Positions 1 through 6,649 of a stretch of DNA of 10,000 nucleotides are shown here, piece by piece. The DNA comes from Nitrospira sp. (GTDB lineage Bacteria > Nitrospirota > Nitrospiria > Nitrospirales > Nitrospiraceae). The stretch spans positions 1-10,000 of the forward strand of contig JAIWOH010000064.1 of assembly GCA_020216985.1 (NCBI GenBank), in the 5' to 3' direction. A program made the position numbers and the translations under genes. Under the pieces are notes generated by a model that worked only from the letters and a program-made list of their open reading frames with translations, was not told where the DNA came from and made no database searches. Position 1 is the stretch's first letter; each line of letters begins with the position of its first letter.

Positions 1-317
1 CCTTCCAGCACCAACACATGGGCCTCTACTTTTGCCTGACGGACGTCGAGGGGGCTCATCAGTTTGAAATCGATCTCGTGTATCTCAATAACGAACAGCT
101 TGTGTGTCGCGCCATGCTCCCCAACATTGCCATCGGCGACCGGCTGCAAATCTCTGACTTCGGCATCAACATCCCGTCATTGATTATTCCCTCGCCGGGC
201 CGGTACGAGTTCCGATTGAAGATGGACGGCCACTTGATCGCGCAGAAAGACTTTAACGTGGTGCAGGCGACGCCGCCCCGCATGGCAGAACCGTCAACGG
301 ACGAGCCGGCGCCCTGA
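1..317 (+). CDS. DUF6941-like hypothetical protein (5' partial)
   Basis: Only the C-terminal part, about 105 residues, lies in the window. The reading frame is open to the left edge, with the first complete codon at base 3, so the gene very probably begins upstream. The methionine codon at base 18 has no Shine-Dalgarno sequence and lies inside the conserved-looking part, so I do not take it as the start. The visible protein alternates short hydrophobic strands and contains PSPGRYEFRLKMDG near the end, where a Pro-Gly-x-Tyr turn leads into a strand ending in a beta hairpin. This matches my memory of DUF6941, a small all-beta family of unknown function. A Pro/Glu-rich tail of about 18 residues follows. 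No signal peptide or membrane segment can be judged. The family assignment is from pattern memory only; the function is unknown. Confidence 0.6.
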   Translation, partial: FQHQHMGLYFCLTDVEGAHQFEIDLVYLNNEQLVCRAMLPNIAIGDRLQISDFGINIPSLIIPSPGRYEFRLKMDGHLIAQKDFNVVQATPPRMAEPSTDEPAP

Positions 318-354
318 GACCCGCCGCTTCCAACCATTTTCCAGCCTACCCTTC

Positions 355-360
355 TATGAT
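355..360 (+). promoter_or_regulatory. possible -10 element upstream of glnS
   Basis: TATGAT matches the sigma-70 -10 consensus at five of six bases and sits in the only AT-rich patch of the 99-base gap before glnS. No acceptable -35 hexamer is present at 16-18 bases upstream, so this is weak support for a glnS promoter. Confidence 0.25.
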
Positions 361-416
361 AAAAATGCACGGAGCGTGAGGCATGCCGATTTTTACTGGA
401 TGATGAAAGGACTCGC

Positions 417-2117
417 ATGACGACGCCGGACTCGACAGCCCCCTCGGATTTCATTCGCGACATCATTGCGGCGGATCGCGCCGCCGGCAAACACGACGGC
501 AGGGTCGTGACCAGGTTTCCTCCCGAGCCGAACGGCTATCTCCACATCGGTCATGCCAAGTCGATCTGCTTGAATTTCGGCATCGCCCTGGAAAACCCGG
601 GCGGCCGGTGCCACCTGCGGCTTGATGACACGAATCCGACTACGGAAGACCCGGAATATGTCGAGGCGATTCAAGAGGACATCCGCTGGCTGGGGTTTGA
701 CTGGAACGGCCATCTCTTTTATGCCTCGGACTATTTCGAGCAGCTCTATCAGTTCGCCGTCACGCTCATTAAAAAAGGCAAGGCTTATGTGGACAGCCTC
801 TCGGCCGACGAGATCCGCGCCTATCGAGGCACGTTGACCGAGCCGGGACGGGACAGTCCGTATCGGAACCGTTCGGTTGAAGAGAACCTCTCCCTATTCG
901 CCCGCATGAGAGCCGGCGAGTTTCCCGACGGCGCTCATGTCTTACGCGCCAAGATCGACATGGCCTCGCCCAACATCAATCTCCGCGACCCCGTTCTGTA
1001 TCGCATCCGGCATGTCGCCCATTACCGAACGGGCACGGCGTGGTGCATCTATCCCTCGTATGATTTCGCCCATCCGCTCTCCGATGCCATCGAGGGGATC
1101 ACCCATTCCATTTGCACCCTGGAATTTGAAGACCATCGCCCCTTGTACGATTGGGTGGTGGCCGAAGCCGAAGCCCCCCATCGGCCCCGGCAAATCGAGT
1201 TTGCCCGCTTGAATCTGAGCGGCACCGTGATGAGCAAACGCCGCCTGCTTGAGCTGGTGGACAAACGTCTGGTCGCCGGCTGGGATGATCCTCGACTGCC
1301 GACCCTCAAGGCCCTTCGCCGCCGTGGGGTCTCCCCCGAAGCCATCCGCGCCTTTTGCGAACACATCGGGGTGGCCAAGCGGGATGCCGTCGTGGAGATG
1401 CAGCTCTTTGAACACTTCATCCGTGAAGATTTAAACCGTCGTGCCCCGCGGGTCATGGCGGTGCTCAAGCCGCTCAAGCTGATTATCGACAACTATCCGG
1501 AACAGCTCGTGGAGGAACTGGACGCCATCAATAATCCGGAAGACCTCTCGGCGGGAACCAGAACGGTTCCGTTCTCGAGAGCACTCTATATTGAGCAGGA
1601 CGACTTTCGGGAAGACCCGCCCAAACAATTCTTCCGTCTCGCACCAGGACAAGAAGTGCGATTGCGCTACGCTTACATCGTCAAGTGCGTGGGCGCCACA
1701 AAGGATCCTCGTACCGGTGAAGTGACCGAAGTGCACTGTGTGTATGATCCGGACACAAAGGGAGGATCCTCGCGAGACCAGCGGAAAGTGAAGGCGACGA
1801 TCCATTGGGTCTCGGCGGCCCACGCCGTTCCGGCGGAGGTGCGCCTGTACAATCAATTGCTCACCCGTGAGATCAACGAGATCTCCGACAACGAGGAGTG
1901 GACCACGTATCTGAATCCCCATTCCCTCGAACGATTGACCGGCTGCCTGGTTGAGCCAGGGCTACGACACGCCCCCGTTGGAGCCCGATTTCAATTTGAG
2001 CGGCAAGGGTACTTCTGCGTGGACCCTGACTCGTCGGCGGACCGGCCGGTCTTCAATCGAACCGTCTCGCTCAAGGACACCTGGGCCAAGATCGAAAAGG
2101 CTCAACAACGGCGGTGA
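417..2117 (+). CDS. glnS: glutaminyl-tRNA synthetase (GlnRS)
   Basis: Cytoplasmic class I aminoacyl-tRNA synthetase that charges tRNA-Gln directly with glutamine using ATP. The 566-residue product is close to the 554 residues of E. coli GlnRS. The class I signature appears as [12 protein letters not shown], with HIGH at residues 43-46, and the KMSKS-type loop is VMSKR at 271-275, the form typical of GlnRS. The stretch [11 protein letters not shown] and the C-terminal half from about residue 345, including [13 protein letters not shown], match the two-beta-barrel anticodon-binding region that separates GlnRS from GluRS. The ATG at 417 is preceded by AAAGGA at 406-411 with five bases of spacing. 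yacG follows 68 bases later on the same strand. With this enzyme present, Gln-tRNA need not be made by the GatCAB transamidation route. Its substrate tRNAs are encoded about 1.5 kb downstream on the opposite strand. Confidence 0.97.
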   Translation: MTTPDSTAPSDFIRDIIAADRAAGKHDGRVVTRFPPEPNGYLHIGHAKSICLNFGIALENPGGRCHLRLDDTNPTTEDPEYVEAIQEDIRWLGFDWNGHLFYASDYFEQLYQFAVTLIKKGKAYVDSLSADEIRAYRGTLTEPGRDSPYRNRSVEENLSLFARMRAGEFPDGAHVLRAKIDMASPNINLRDPVLYRIRHVAHYRTGTAWCIYPSYDFAHPLSDAIEGITHSICTLEFEDHRPLYDWVVAEAEAPHRPRQIEFARLNLSGTVMSKRRLLELVDKRLVAGWDDPRLPTLKALRRRGVSPEAIRAFCEHIGVAKRDAVVEMQLFEHFIREDLNRRAPRVMAVLKPLKLIIDNYPEQLVEELDAINNPEDLSAGTRTVPFSRALYIEQDDFREDPPKQFFRLAPGQEVRLRYAYIVKCVGATKDPRTGEVTEVHCVYDPDTKGGSSRDQRKVKATIHWVSAAHAVPAEVRLYNQLLTREINEISDNEEWTTYLNPHSLERLTGCLVEPGLRHAPVGARFQFERQGYFCVDPDSSADRPVFNRTVSLKDTWAKIEKAQQRR

Positions 2118-2185
2118 GCCGGAGCACCCCAGCTTGCCGAGGCACAGCCTGTCCGTCGCCTTCCCCATCTTGATATCATACGTCC

Positions 2186-2374
2186 ATGGTCTGTCCTCTC
2201 TGCCGAAAACCGACCTCCTGGGAACGGAACCCCTGGCGGCCCTTTTGCTCCGAACGATGTCAAATGACGGATCTGGGACGCTGGGCATCTGAAGGGTATC
2301 GGGTTTCGGGCGCTTCGCTTTCTATCGAATCCGCCGTTGAATCCGAGCCGCGCGAATCGGAATCGGCCGGCTAG
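2186..2374 (+). CDS. yacG: DNA gyrase inhibitor YacG family zinc protein
   Basis: A 62-residue protein of the YacG (DUF329) family. E. coli YacG binds GyrB and inhibits gyrase, and its fold is a small zinc knuckle. The four zinc ligands are visible as Cys3-x2-Cys6-x14-Cys21-x3-Cys25, with the typical spaced motif CPLC...RPFCSERC followed by [14 protein letters not shown]. This matches the family closely, including the Asp-Leu-Gly/x-Trp segment after the last cysteine. The acidic, Ser/Glu-rich tail after about residue 42 looks unstructured. The start is fixed within narrow limits: an in-frame TGA at 2171-2173 rules out an earlier start, although no strong Shine-Dalgarno sequence precedes the ATG. 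It lies 68 bases after glnS on the same strand and could be read from the glnS transcript. Gyrase inhibition is inferred from the family, not seen here. Confidence 0.87.
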   Translation: MVCPLCRKPTSWERNPWRPFCSERCQMTDLGRWASEGYRVSGASLSIESAVESEPRESESAG

Positions 2375-2393
2375 GCGTCTTTTTATCTTTTTT
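2346..2393 (+). terminator. possible intrinsic terminator after glnS-yacG
   Basis: AGCCG (2346-2350) can pair with CGGCT (2368-2372), overlapping the last codons of yacG. Two T tracts follow at 2380-2384 and 2388-2393. The stem is short with a 17-base loop and does not abut the T run, so the structure is imperfect. The T tracts and the separate promoter just downstream support transcription ending here. Confidence 0.4.
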
Positions 2394-2404
2394 CGCTTCA
2401 CCAT

Positions 2405-2442
2405 CCGGTTGGCAAGCCTCAAACCGGTTGGCAAGCCTCAAA
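2405..2442 (+). repeat. perfect tandem duplication, 19 bp x 2
   Basis: CCGGTTGGCAAGCCTCAAA occurs at 2405-2423 and again, identically and without a gap, at 2424-2442. The unit carries the -35-like hexamer TTGGCA, so the duplication places two such hexamers 19 bases apart upstream of the alcohol dehydrogenase gene. Confidence 0.95.
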
Positions 2443-2456
2443 AAACTTGCTATGGT
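2428..2456 (+). promoter_or_regulatory. candidate sigma-70 promoter of the alcohol dehydrogenase
   Basis: The -35 hexamer is TTGGCA (2428-2433, five of six consensus bases), followed by 17 bases and then TATGGT (2451-2456, four of six). The bases TGC at 2448-2450 make an extended -10. Transcription would begin near 2463, leaving a leader of about 29 bases. The -35 lies in the second copy of the tandem repeat. Confidence 0.55.
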
Positions 2457-2477
2457 CCTGCCGCTTTTTGTCGCCCG

Positions 2478-2485
2478 AAAGGAGG
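2478..2485 (+). promoter_or_regulatory. ribosome binding site fixing the dehydrogenase start
   Basis: AAAGGAGG ends six bases before the ATG at 2492. The frame remains open upstream to a TTG at 2447, but that codon overlaps the candidate -10 element and has no such site, so 2492 is the real start. Confidence 0.85.
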
Positions 2486-2491
2486 TCGTCC

Positions 2492-3535
2492 ATGCTCCCC
2501 ACCAAAGGCTATGCGGCCCTGACCGCCAAGGCTCCCTTGCAGCCCTTCTCGTTTGAGCGACGGGCCGTCGGCGATCATGATGTCCTGATTGCCATTAGTC
2601 ACTGTGGGATCTGCCATTCCGACATCCATCAAGCCCGCAATGAATGGGGCGGATCGCTCTTCCCCATGGTGCCGGGTCACGAAATCATCGGCACGGTCAC
2701 TCGCGTGGGGCCGGCCGTCACCAAATTCAAAGTCGGCGATCGAGTGGGAGTCGGCTGTTTTGTGGACTCCTGCCGAACCTGCGTCGCCTGCCGCGAGGGA
2801 TTGGAGCAGTACTGTGAAACGGGCATGGTGCTGACCTACAGCGGCCGCGGCCGCGACGGGCGGATCACCCAGGGAGGCTATTCAACCCAGATCGTGGTGG
2901 ACGAACAGTATGTCCTGCGAGTGCCTGCTTCTTTATCGGCTGCCGGCGCCGCGCCGTTGCTCTGTGCGGGCATTACGACGTACTCTCCGTTGCGACATTG
3001 GGGTATCGGCAAATATCATAAGCTCGCCGTGGTTGGATTAGGCGGGTTGGGCCACATGGCGGTCAAACTCGCCAAAGCGCTCGGCATCGAAACCGTCGTC
3101 CTCAGCACGTCGGAAGGGAAACGCAAGGATGCGGAACGGCTGGGCGCATCAGACTTTGCCGTGACCTCTGATCCTCGAACCTTTGCCAAACTGCAACGGC
3201 GCTTCGATTTTATTCTCGATACGGTTTCCGCGCCGCACGATTACAACGCCTATCTCAACCTCCTCAAAACCGACGGCACCATGATCTTGGTCGGGGTACC
3301 GGAGAAGTCCACGCCACTTCAGCCATTTTCCCTGATTCTCAACCGGCGGCGGCTGGCCGGATCCGTCATCGGCGGAATTCGTGAGACTCAAGAAATGCTC
3401 GATTTCTGCGCAAGTCAGGCGGTCGAAGCCGACGTGGAAGTGATTTCGATCCAACAGGTCAATGAGGCCTATGAACGGGTCCTGAAGGGTGACGTGCGGT
3501 TTCGGTTCGTCATCGATATCGCGTCCCTGTCGTAA
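2492..3535 (+). CDS. zinc-dependent alcohol dehydrogenase, YahK/CAD-like (NADP type)
   Basis: A 347-residue medium-chain dehydrogenase that most likely reduces aldehydes to alcohols, or the reverse, in the cytoplasm. Catalytic zinc ligands are visible as Cys41 (GICHSD), His63-Glu64 (PGHE) and Cys158 (LLCAG). The structural zinc site is Cys94-x2-Cys97-x2-Cys100-x7-Cys108. The Rossmann nucleotide loop is GLGGLG at 182-187. The next strand ends in a Ser-Thr-Ser...Lys-Arg segment instead of an acidic residue, as in the NADP-preferring YahK and cinnamyl-alcohol dehydrogenase subfamily. The natural substrate cannot be read from sequence; E. coli YahK is a broad aldehyde reductase. It has its own promoter and a strong ribosome binding site and converges on the tRNA-Gln/gltX unit, so it is probably a single-gene transcript with no functional tie to its neighbours. 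The family is certain, the substrate is not. Confidence 0.92.
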   Translation: MLPTKGYAALTAKAPLQPFSFERRAVGDHDVLIAISHCGICHSDIHQARNEWGGSLFPMVPGHEIIGTVTRVGPAVTKFKVGDRVGVGCFVDSCRTCVACREGLEQYCETGMVLTYSGRGRDGRITQGGYSTQIVVDEQYVLRVPASLSAAGAAPLLCAGITTYSPLRHWGIGKYHKLAVVGLGGLGHMAVKLAKALGIETVVLSTSEGKRKDAERLGASDFAVTSDPRTFAKLQRRFDFILDTVSAPHDYNAYLNLLKTDGTMILVGVPEKSTPLQPFSLILNRRRLAGSVIGGIRETQEMLDFCASQAVEADVEVISIQQVNEAYERVLKGDVRFRFVIDIASLS

Positions 3536-3551
3536 GCCTTGTCGTCAGAAA

Positions 3552-3578
3552 GCTCCGACCCCGAGTCGGTAAGGGAGC
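3552..3578 (-). terminator. hairpin between dehydrogenase gene and tRNA-Gln(TTG)
   Basis: CCGAC (3555-3559) and GTCGG (3565-3569) form a five-base stem around the loop CCCGA, with flanking GCT (3552-3554) and AGC (3576-3578) able to add outer pairs. Read on the minus strand it follows the tRNA 3' end and is followed by only a short T run (AGCTTTCT). It could end the gltX-tRNA transcript, the convergent dehydrogenase transcript, or both. Confidence 0.3.
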
Positions 3579-3591
3579 GACGGGGAGGAAA

Positions 3592-3665
3592 TGGCTGGGG
3601 GACTAGGAATCGAACCTAGGTAGCCAGCTCCAAAGGCTGGCGTCCTACCGCTAGACGATCCCCCA
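3592..3665 (-). tRNA. tRNA-Gln (anticodon TTG)
   Basis: A 74-base minus-strand gene with a seven-base acceptor stem (TGGGGGA with TCCCCCA), G discriminator and an encoded CCA end. The D arm contains AGCGGTAGG. The anticodon stem is CCAGC/GCTGG around the loop CTTTGGA, giving anticodon TTG for CAA codons. The T arm is CTAGG-TTCGATT-CCTAG. The U1-A72 end and G73 match glutamine identity elements known for E. coli GlnRS. It is 40 bases downstream of the CTG isoacceptor, and the two are identical outside the anticodon arm. Confidence 0.96.
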
Positions 3666-3705
3666 GCGCGGTGTTTCGGTAGCCCACATGGAAAGCCGAA
3701 AGTAT

Positions 3706-3779
3706 TGGCTGGGGGACTAGGAATCGAACCTAGGTAGTCAGATCCAGAGTCTGACGTCCTACCGCTAGACGATCCCCCA
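3706..3779 (-). tRNA. tRNA-Gln (anticodon CTG)
   Basis: A 74-base minus-strand gene with the same acceptor, D and T arms as its neighbour and an encoded CCA. The anticodon stem is TCAGA/TCTGA around the loop CTCTGGA, giving anticodon CTG for CAG codons. Its 5' end lies 36 bases after the gltX stop codon, so it may be processed from a gltX read-through transcript or from a small promoter at the gltX end. Confidence 0.96.
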
Positions 3780-3792
3780 ACCGACGCTCACC

Positions 3793-3819
3793 GTAATATA
3801 CGAGGCCGTGATCCGTCAA
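3793..3819 (-). promoter_or_regulatory. possible tRNA-Gln promoter overlapping the gltX stop
   Basis: On the minus strand TTGACG (complement of 3814-3819, overlapping the gltX stop codon) is followed after 15 bases by TATTAC (complement of 3793-3798). A start near 3786 would leave a leader of only about six bases before the tRNA. The spacing is shorter than the usual 16-18 bases, so support is modest. Confidence 0.3.
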
Positions 3820-5237
3820 GCCTGGCGTCGCTTCGCCCGCTCCATTCCCTGCTGAAGCCGCCACAGAATCCTTTCTCTCCCCAACACCTCCATCACCTCG
3901 AACAAGCCCGGACTGGCAGATCGACCGGTGAGGGCAACACGGACCGGTTGGGCAAGCTGCCCCATTTTTATCCCTTCCTCTTGGACAAGTTGCTTGAAAC
4001 ACTGTTCCCACTCGGTTTTGGAGAACGTTGGAAAATCGGAGAACCGCTCGACCAGCCGGCCCAAGACTGGGGCAATAGCCGGCGTGAGAAACTTGTGCGC
4101 CGCCTCCTCCTCGTACGTGACCGACTGTCCGAAATAGGGTTTGACCCACTCGGCCATCTCGACGAGCGTCTTGGTTCGCTCCCTGACCAGAACCACCAGT
4201 TGAGCCAACCAGTCAGCCGAAACTTCCTTGACCTGCTCGCCAAGACCGGCCTGCTCCAAAAAAGGAACCAACAGGGTGGCGACTCGTGCGGGCGGACTGG
4301 TTTTGATGTATTCGGCGTTCATCCAGAGCAATTTGTCGGGGTTAAAGACCGCCGCCGATTTTTGCACATGGTCCCATGAGAACTTTTGGATCAGCTCTTC
4401 TCGTGTAAAGAGTTCTTGATCGCCATGGGACCACCCGAGACGGGCCAGATAGTTGATCATGGCCTCCGGCAGGTATCCCATGTCTTTATAAGCCATGATG
4501 GACGTCGCGCCGTGCCGTTTCGACAGTCTCGTCTTATCCGAACCGAGAATCATGGGCAAATGGCCGAAGCGAGGCACGGGGAACCCGAGCGCCTGGAAGA
4601 TCGGGACTTGGCGCGGCGTGTTCGTCAGATGATCATCGCCGCGTACCACGTGGGTGATACCCATCAGCGCATCATCGACGACAACCGAAAAATTATAGGT
4701 CGGGTAGCCATTGGATCGCAGGATGATCACATCATCCAGCACCGCATTGTCAAACACGACCGTGCCCTTGATCAGGTCGTCCACCAGGGTCTGCCCCGAC
4801 TGCGGCGCCTTGAACCGCAACGCCGCCTCCGAGGTAGGCTGTGTAATGCCCCGTTCGCGACAACGGCCGTCGTAACGAGGGGATAGGCCCTTGGCCTCTG
4901 CTTCCTTGCGTCGAGCCTCCAATTCTTCCGGCTTACACACACACCAGTAGGCCTGGCCCTTTTCCAGAAGCATAAACGCATAGTTCCGATAGAGGTCCAT
5001 CCGCTCGGTTTGCCGAAACGGCCCCTCGTCCCAATCGAGCCCGACCCATTGCATGCCTTCCAGGATGGCCTGGATCGACTCTTCGGTTGAGCGGCTTTGA
5101 TCCGTATCTTCAATGCGCAAAATGAACGTCCCCCCCTGCTGGCGGGCATACAGCCAATTGAACAGCGCCGTCCGGACCCCGCCGATATGGAGAAAGCCCG
5201 TCGGACTGGGAGCGAATCGAACACGGATCTTCGTCAT
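3816..5237 (-). CDS. gltX: glutamyl-tRNA synthetase (GluRS)
   Basis: Cytoplasmic class I synthetase that attaches glutamate to tRNA-Glu; Glu-tRNA also feeds tetrapyrrole synthesis in bacteria using the C5 route. The 473-residue product is the usual length. The N-terminus has RFAPSPTGFLHIGG, with HIGG at 17-20. The KMSKS-type loop appears as LSKR at 238-241, within DKTRLSKRHG. In the connective-peptide region, Cys99, Cys101 and Cys126 align with three of the four zinc ligands of E. coli GluRS, while the fourth position (His127 in E. coli) is Glu128 here. The C-terminal all-helical anticodon-binding part is complete. The ATG has GAGGAG (complement of 5245-5250) seven bases upstream. Two tRNA-Gln genes follow on the same strand with no evident terminator between. 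With a true GlnRS encoded nearby, this enzyme is probably discriminating, meaning it acts on tRNA-Glu only; that is inference. Confidence 0.97.
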   Translation of the reverse strand: MTKIRVRFAPSPTGFLHIGGVRTALFNWLYARQQGGTFILRIEDTDQSRSTEESIQAILEGMQWVGLDWDEGPFRQTERMDLYRNYAFMLLEKGQAYWCVCKPEELEARRKEAEAKGLSPRYDGRCRERGITQPTSEAALRFKAPQSGQTLVDDLIKGTVVFDNAVLDDVIILRSNGYPTYNFSVVVDDALMGITHVVRGDDHLTNTPRQVPIFQALGFPVPRFGHLPMILGSDKTRLSKRHGATSIMAYKDMGYLPEAMINYLARLGWSHGDQELFTREELIQKFSWDHVQKSAAVFNPDKLLWMNAEYIKTSPPARVATLLVPFLEQAGLGEQVKEVSADWLAQLVVLVRERTKTLVEMAEWVKPYFGQSVTYEEEAAHKFLTPAIAPVLGRLVERFSDFPTFSKTEWEQCFKQLVQEEGIKMGQLAQPVRVALTGRSASPGLFEVMEVLGRERILWRLQQGMERAKRRQA

Positions 5238-5284
5238 CTCTTGACTCCTCGGCTCACCGACTGTCGTCTCGACACGTGACAGCG

Positions 5285-5293
5285 TCTATAGCA
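5285..5293 (-). promoter_or_regulatory. possible extended -10 element of gltX
   Basis: On the minus strand this reads TGCTATAGA, an extended -10 with four of six hexamer matches, about 50 bases upstream of the gltX start. No good -35 is visible. It is the best minus-strand candidate in the 150-base gap between gltX and the divergent reductase gene. I could not find a convincing plus-strand promoter for the reductase there. Confidence 0.25.
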
Positions 5294-5387
5294 TGGAGCG
5301 AAACGGTCTGTATAGGATGGACGCGCTCCCACACTTTTCTTCTCGTCCATCCCTCTGATAAGAAGACTCTTTCGGAGGCATCGTCAA

Positions 5388-6089
5388 ATGATTGAGCCCA
5401 TCCAACCGGCCGCCGTGTTGTCCGTCACCGACCTCACCCCCAACGTCCGTCAGCTCGTTCTGCTCCCACAACAGCACAAACTTGATTTTCTGCCGGGCCA
5501 ATGGGTCTCCCTCAAATTGCCGGTCGGCCCCCATCCGCCACTAAACCGCGCCTATTCCATGGCGGAGCCGGCGGCGCCATCCGGCGAATTGACGCTGGTA
5601 TTCGACCGCGTACCGCAAGGATTGGGGTCCGACTACCTCTATCATCTTCGAGCCGGCGACAAGGTCACCCTCTCAGGACCTCATGGAAAATTCGTCCTGC
5701 CACAACCGCTGGATCGCCCCTTGCTCTGCATCACCCGCTACACGGGCCTCGTTCCGATCCATTGCATGGTAAAGGCTCTGGAGACGGCTCACGATCCCGC
5801 GCCGATTTTCCTGATTGCGGTGGGGCCGACCGAAGACGAACTGTTGTATCACGCCGAGTTGCTCTCTCTTGCCGTGACCCGGCCATCTTTTCAGTATTTG
5901 CCGCTGGTGGCCCCCACTGAAGAAGCCGCCGTGACATTGGTCACCGACACGTTGTCTTCTGTGCTCCCCGACAAATCTGAAGCCGTTCCTTTGCTCTGTG
6001 GAACAAAAGCATTCGTACATCCTCTCCGGCAGCACTTGATCGAAGCGGGATGTCAGCGGAAAGAGATCAAGATCGAAAGCTACGGCTAG
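5388..6089 (+). CDS. ferredoxin-NADP reductase-like FAD-binding protein
   Basis: A 233-residue soluble flavoprotein of the ferredoxin-NADP(+) reductase superfamily, which moves electrons between a nicotinamide nucleotide and an iron-sulphur protein or other acceptor. The N-terminal FAD barrel shows PGQWVSLKL at 36-44, the flavin motif RAYS at 54-57, and GLGSDYL plus SGPHGKFVL around 78-104. The C-terminal domain ends with LLCGTKAF and the terminal aromatic-Gly tail ESYG, as in the family. No [2Fe-2S] domain is fused. Oddly, the pyrophosphate loop, normally GGTGIAP-like, reads RYTGLVP at 117-123, so NAD(P) binding may be altered. GGAGG at 5374-5378 lies nine bases before the ATG. It converges on fdx with a 39-base gap, which suggests but does not prove that the ferredoxin is its partner. 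It could instead be a dihydroorotate dehydrogenase electron-transfer-like or oxygenase-type reductase. Confidence 0.8.
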   Translation: MIEPIQPAAVLSVTDLTPNVRQLVLLPQQHKLDFLPGQWVSLKLPVGPHPPLNRAYSMAEPAAPSGELTLVFDRVPQGLGSDYLYHLRAGDKVTLSGPHGKFVLPQPLDRPLLCITRYTGLVPIHCMVKALETAHDPAPIFLIAVGPTEDELLYHAELLSLAVTRPSFQYLPLVAPTEEAAVTLVTDTLSSVLPDKSEAVPLLCGTKAFVHPLRQHLIEAGCQRKEIKIESYG

Positions 6090-6128
6090 CGTCTTAATTG
6101 TGATCCAAGATAATCGACCGCCGATTGT

Positions 6129-6545
6129 TCAATGGCCTTCGCGAACAAGATTTTTATTGACGGCCGGAATCTCCACGATGACGTCTTGCGTGCCGTCGGG
6201 AACGCATTGGCATCCCAATCGGGATTGCAGCGTGGTCATCGGGGCTTCCTCAAGCTGATCGAACTCGTCATCCGTCCCTTCGTTGCAACTCGCCAACCCC
6301 TGTTTGACGATCACATGACACGTCGAGCAGGCACAGACTCCCCCGCACACGTGTTCTAAATCCACGCCGTTTCCCATTGCAATGTCGAGAATGCTTCCGG
6401 GAAGCCCTGTCGAGCCGTAGGGGATTTTCGTCGGGTCCACCGTCACCTTCGTGACGGTCCCCCCCGGATGAACGAACGTGACGGTGTAACTTGTTGTCGG
6501 TAATTTATAGTCGGCCTTTTCTATGTAGGGGTTTGTTCCGCCCAT
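6129..6545 (-). CDS. fdx: ISC-type [2Fe-2S] ferredoxin
   Basis: A 138-residue adrenodoxin-type ferredoxin. In ISC systems this protein gives electrons to the IscS/IscU complex for cluster building. The cluster ligands are Cys67-x5-Cys73-x2-Cys76 in HVCGGVCACSTCHVIV, and Cys112 in RLGCQC, 35 residues later, as in E. coli Fdx. The acidic stretch between, including EGTDDEFDQLEE, is the usual partner-docking surface. It is longer than E. coli Fdx (111 residues), mainly because of about 20 extra residues at the N-terminus before the first beta strand (SYTVTFVHPGG). The start has AAAGGA (complement of 6553-6558) seven bases upstream. The gene diverges from iscR across a 159-base shared regulatory gap, unlike the proteobacterial arrangement in which fdx follows hscA. 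ISC assignment is strong from sequence and context. Confidence 0.93.
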   Translation of the reverse strand: MGGTNPYIEKADYKLPTTSYTVTFVHPGGTVTKVTVDPTKIPYGSTGLPGSILDIAMGNGVDLEHVCGGVCACSTCHVIVKQGLASCNEGTDDEFDQLEEAPMTTLQSRLGCQCVPDGTQDVIVEIPAVNKNLVREGH

Positions 6546-6603
6546 TGATTGATCCTTTCTCTCAGTTAAAAATGGCTGAAAATTAATGCACTCAATACGT
6601 CTA

Positions 6604-6633
6604 TTGACAGGATTTGCCCCTCCATGCTACTTT
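6604..6633 (+). promoter_or_regulatory. candidate promoter of the isc operon
   Basis: A perfect -35 TTGACA (6604-6609) is followed after 18 bases by TACTTT (6628-6633) with an extended-type TGC just before it (6625-6627). Transcription would begin near 6640, giving a 65-base leader before iscR. The -10 is poor, as expected for a regulated promoter. The inverted repeat at 6633-6645 overlaps the start point. Confidence 0.5.
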
Positions 6634-6645
6634 AAGTGCGACTTA
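6633..6645. promoter_or_regulatory. small inverted repeat at the predicted isc start point
   Basis: TAAGTGCGACTTA is a perfect five-base inverted repeat with a three-base centre, overlapping the -10 and start point of the candidate isc promoter. It could be an operator, though no known consensus is recognised. Confidence 0.35.
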
Positions 6646-6649
6646 GATG

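Noticed and set aside
2447..2491. Upstream TTG extension of the alcohol dehydrogenase by 15 residues
   Set aside because: The TTG lies in the predicted -10 element and the strong AAAGGAGG site points to the ATG at 2492; the extra residues do not resemble the family.
4386..4886. A 166-residue plus-strand open frame opposite gltX
   Set aside because: Antisense shadow of the highly conserved GluRS catalytic region; no family resemblance.
5295..5329. GGAGCG/CGCTCC inverted repeat in the gltX-reductase gap as an operator
   Set aside because: Six-base arms 23 bases apart are expected by chance in this composition, and no promoter fit was found.
6112..6126. AATCG/CGATT hairpin between the convergent reductase and fdx genes as a terminator
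   Set aside because: Only five AT-leaning pairs and no T run on either strand; too weak to call.
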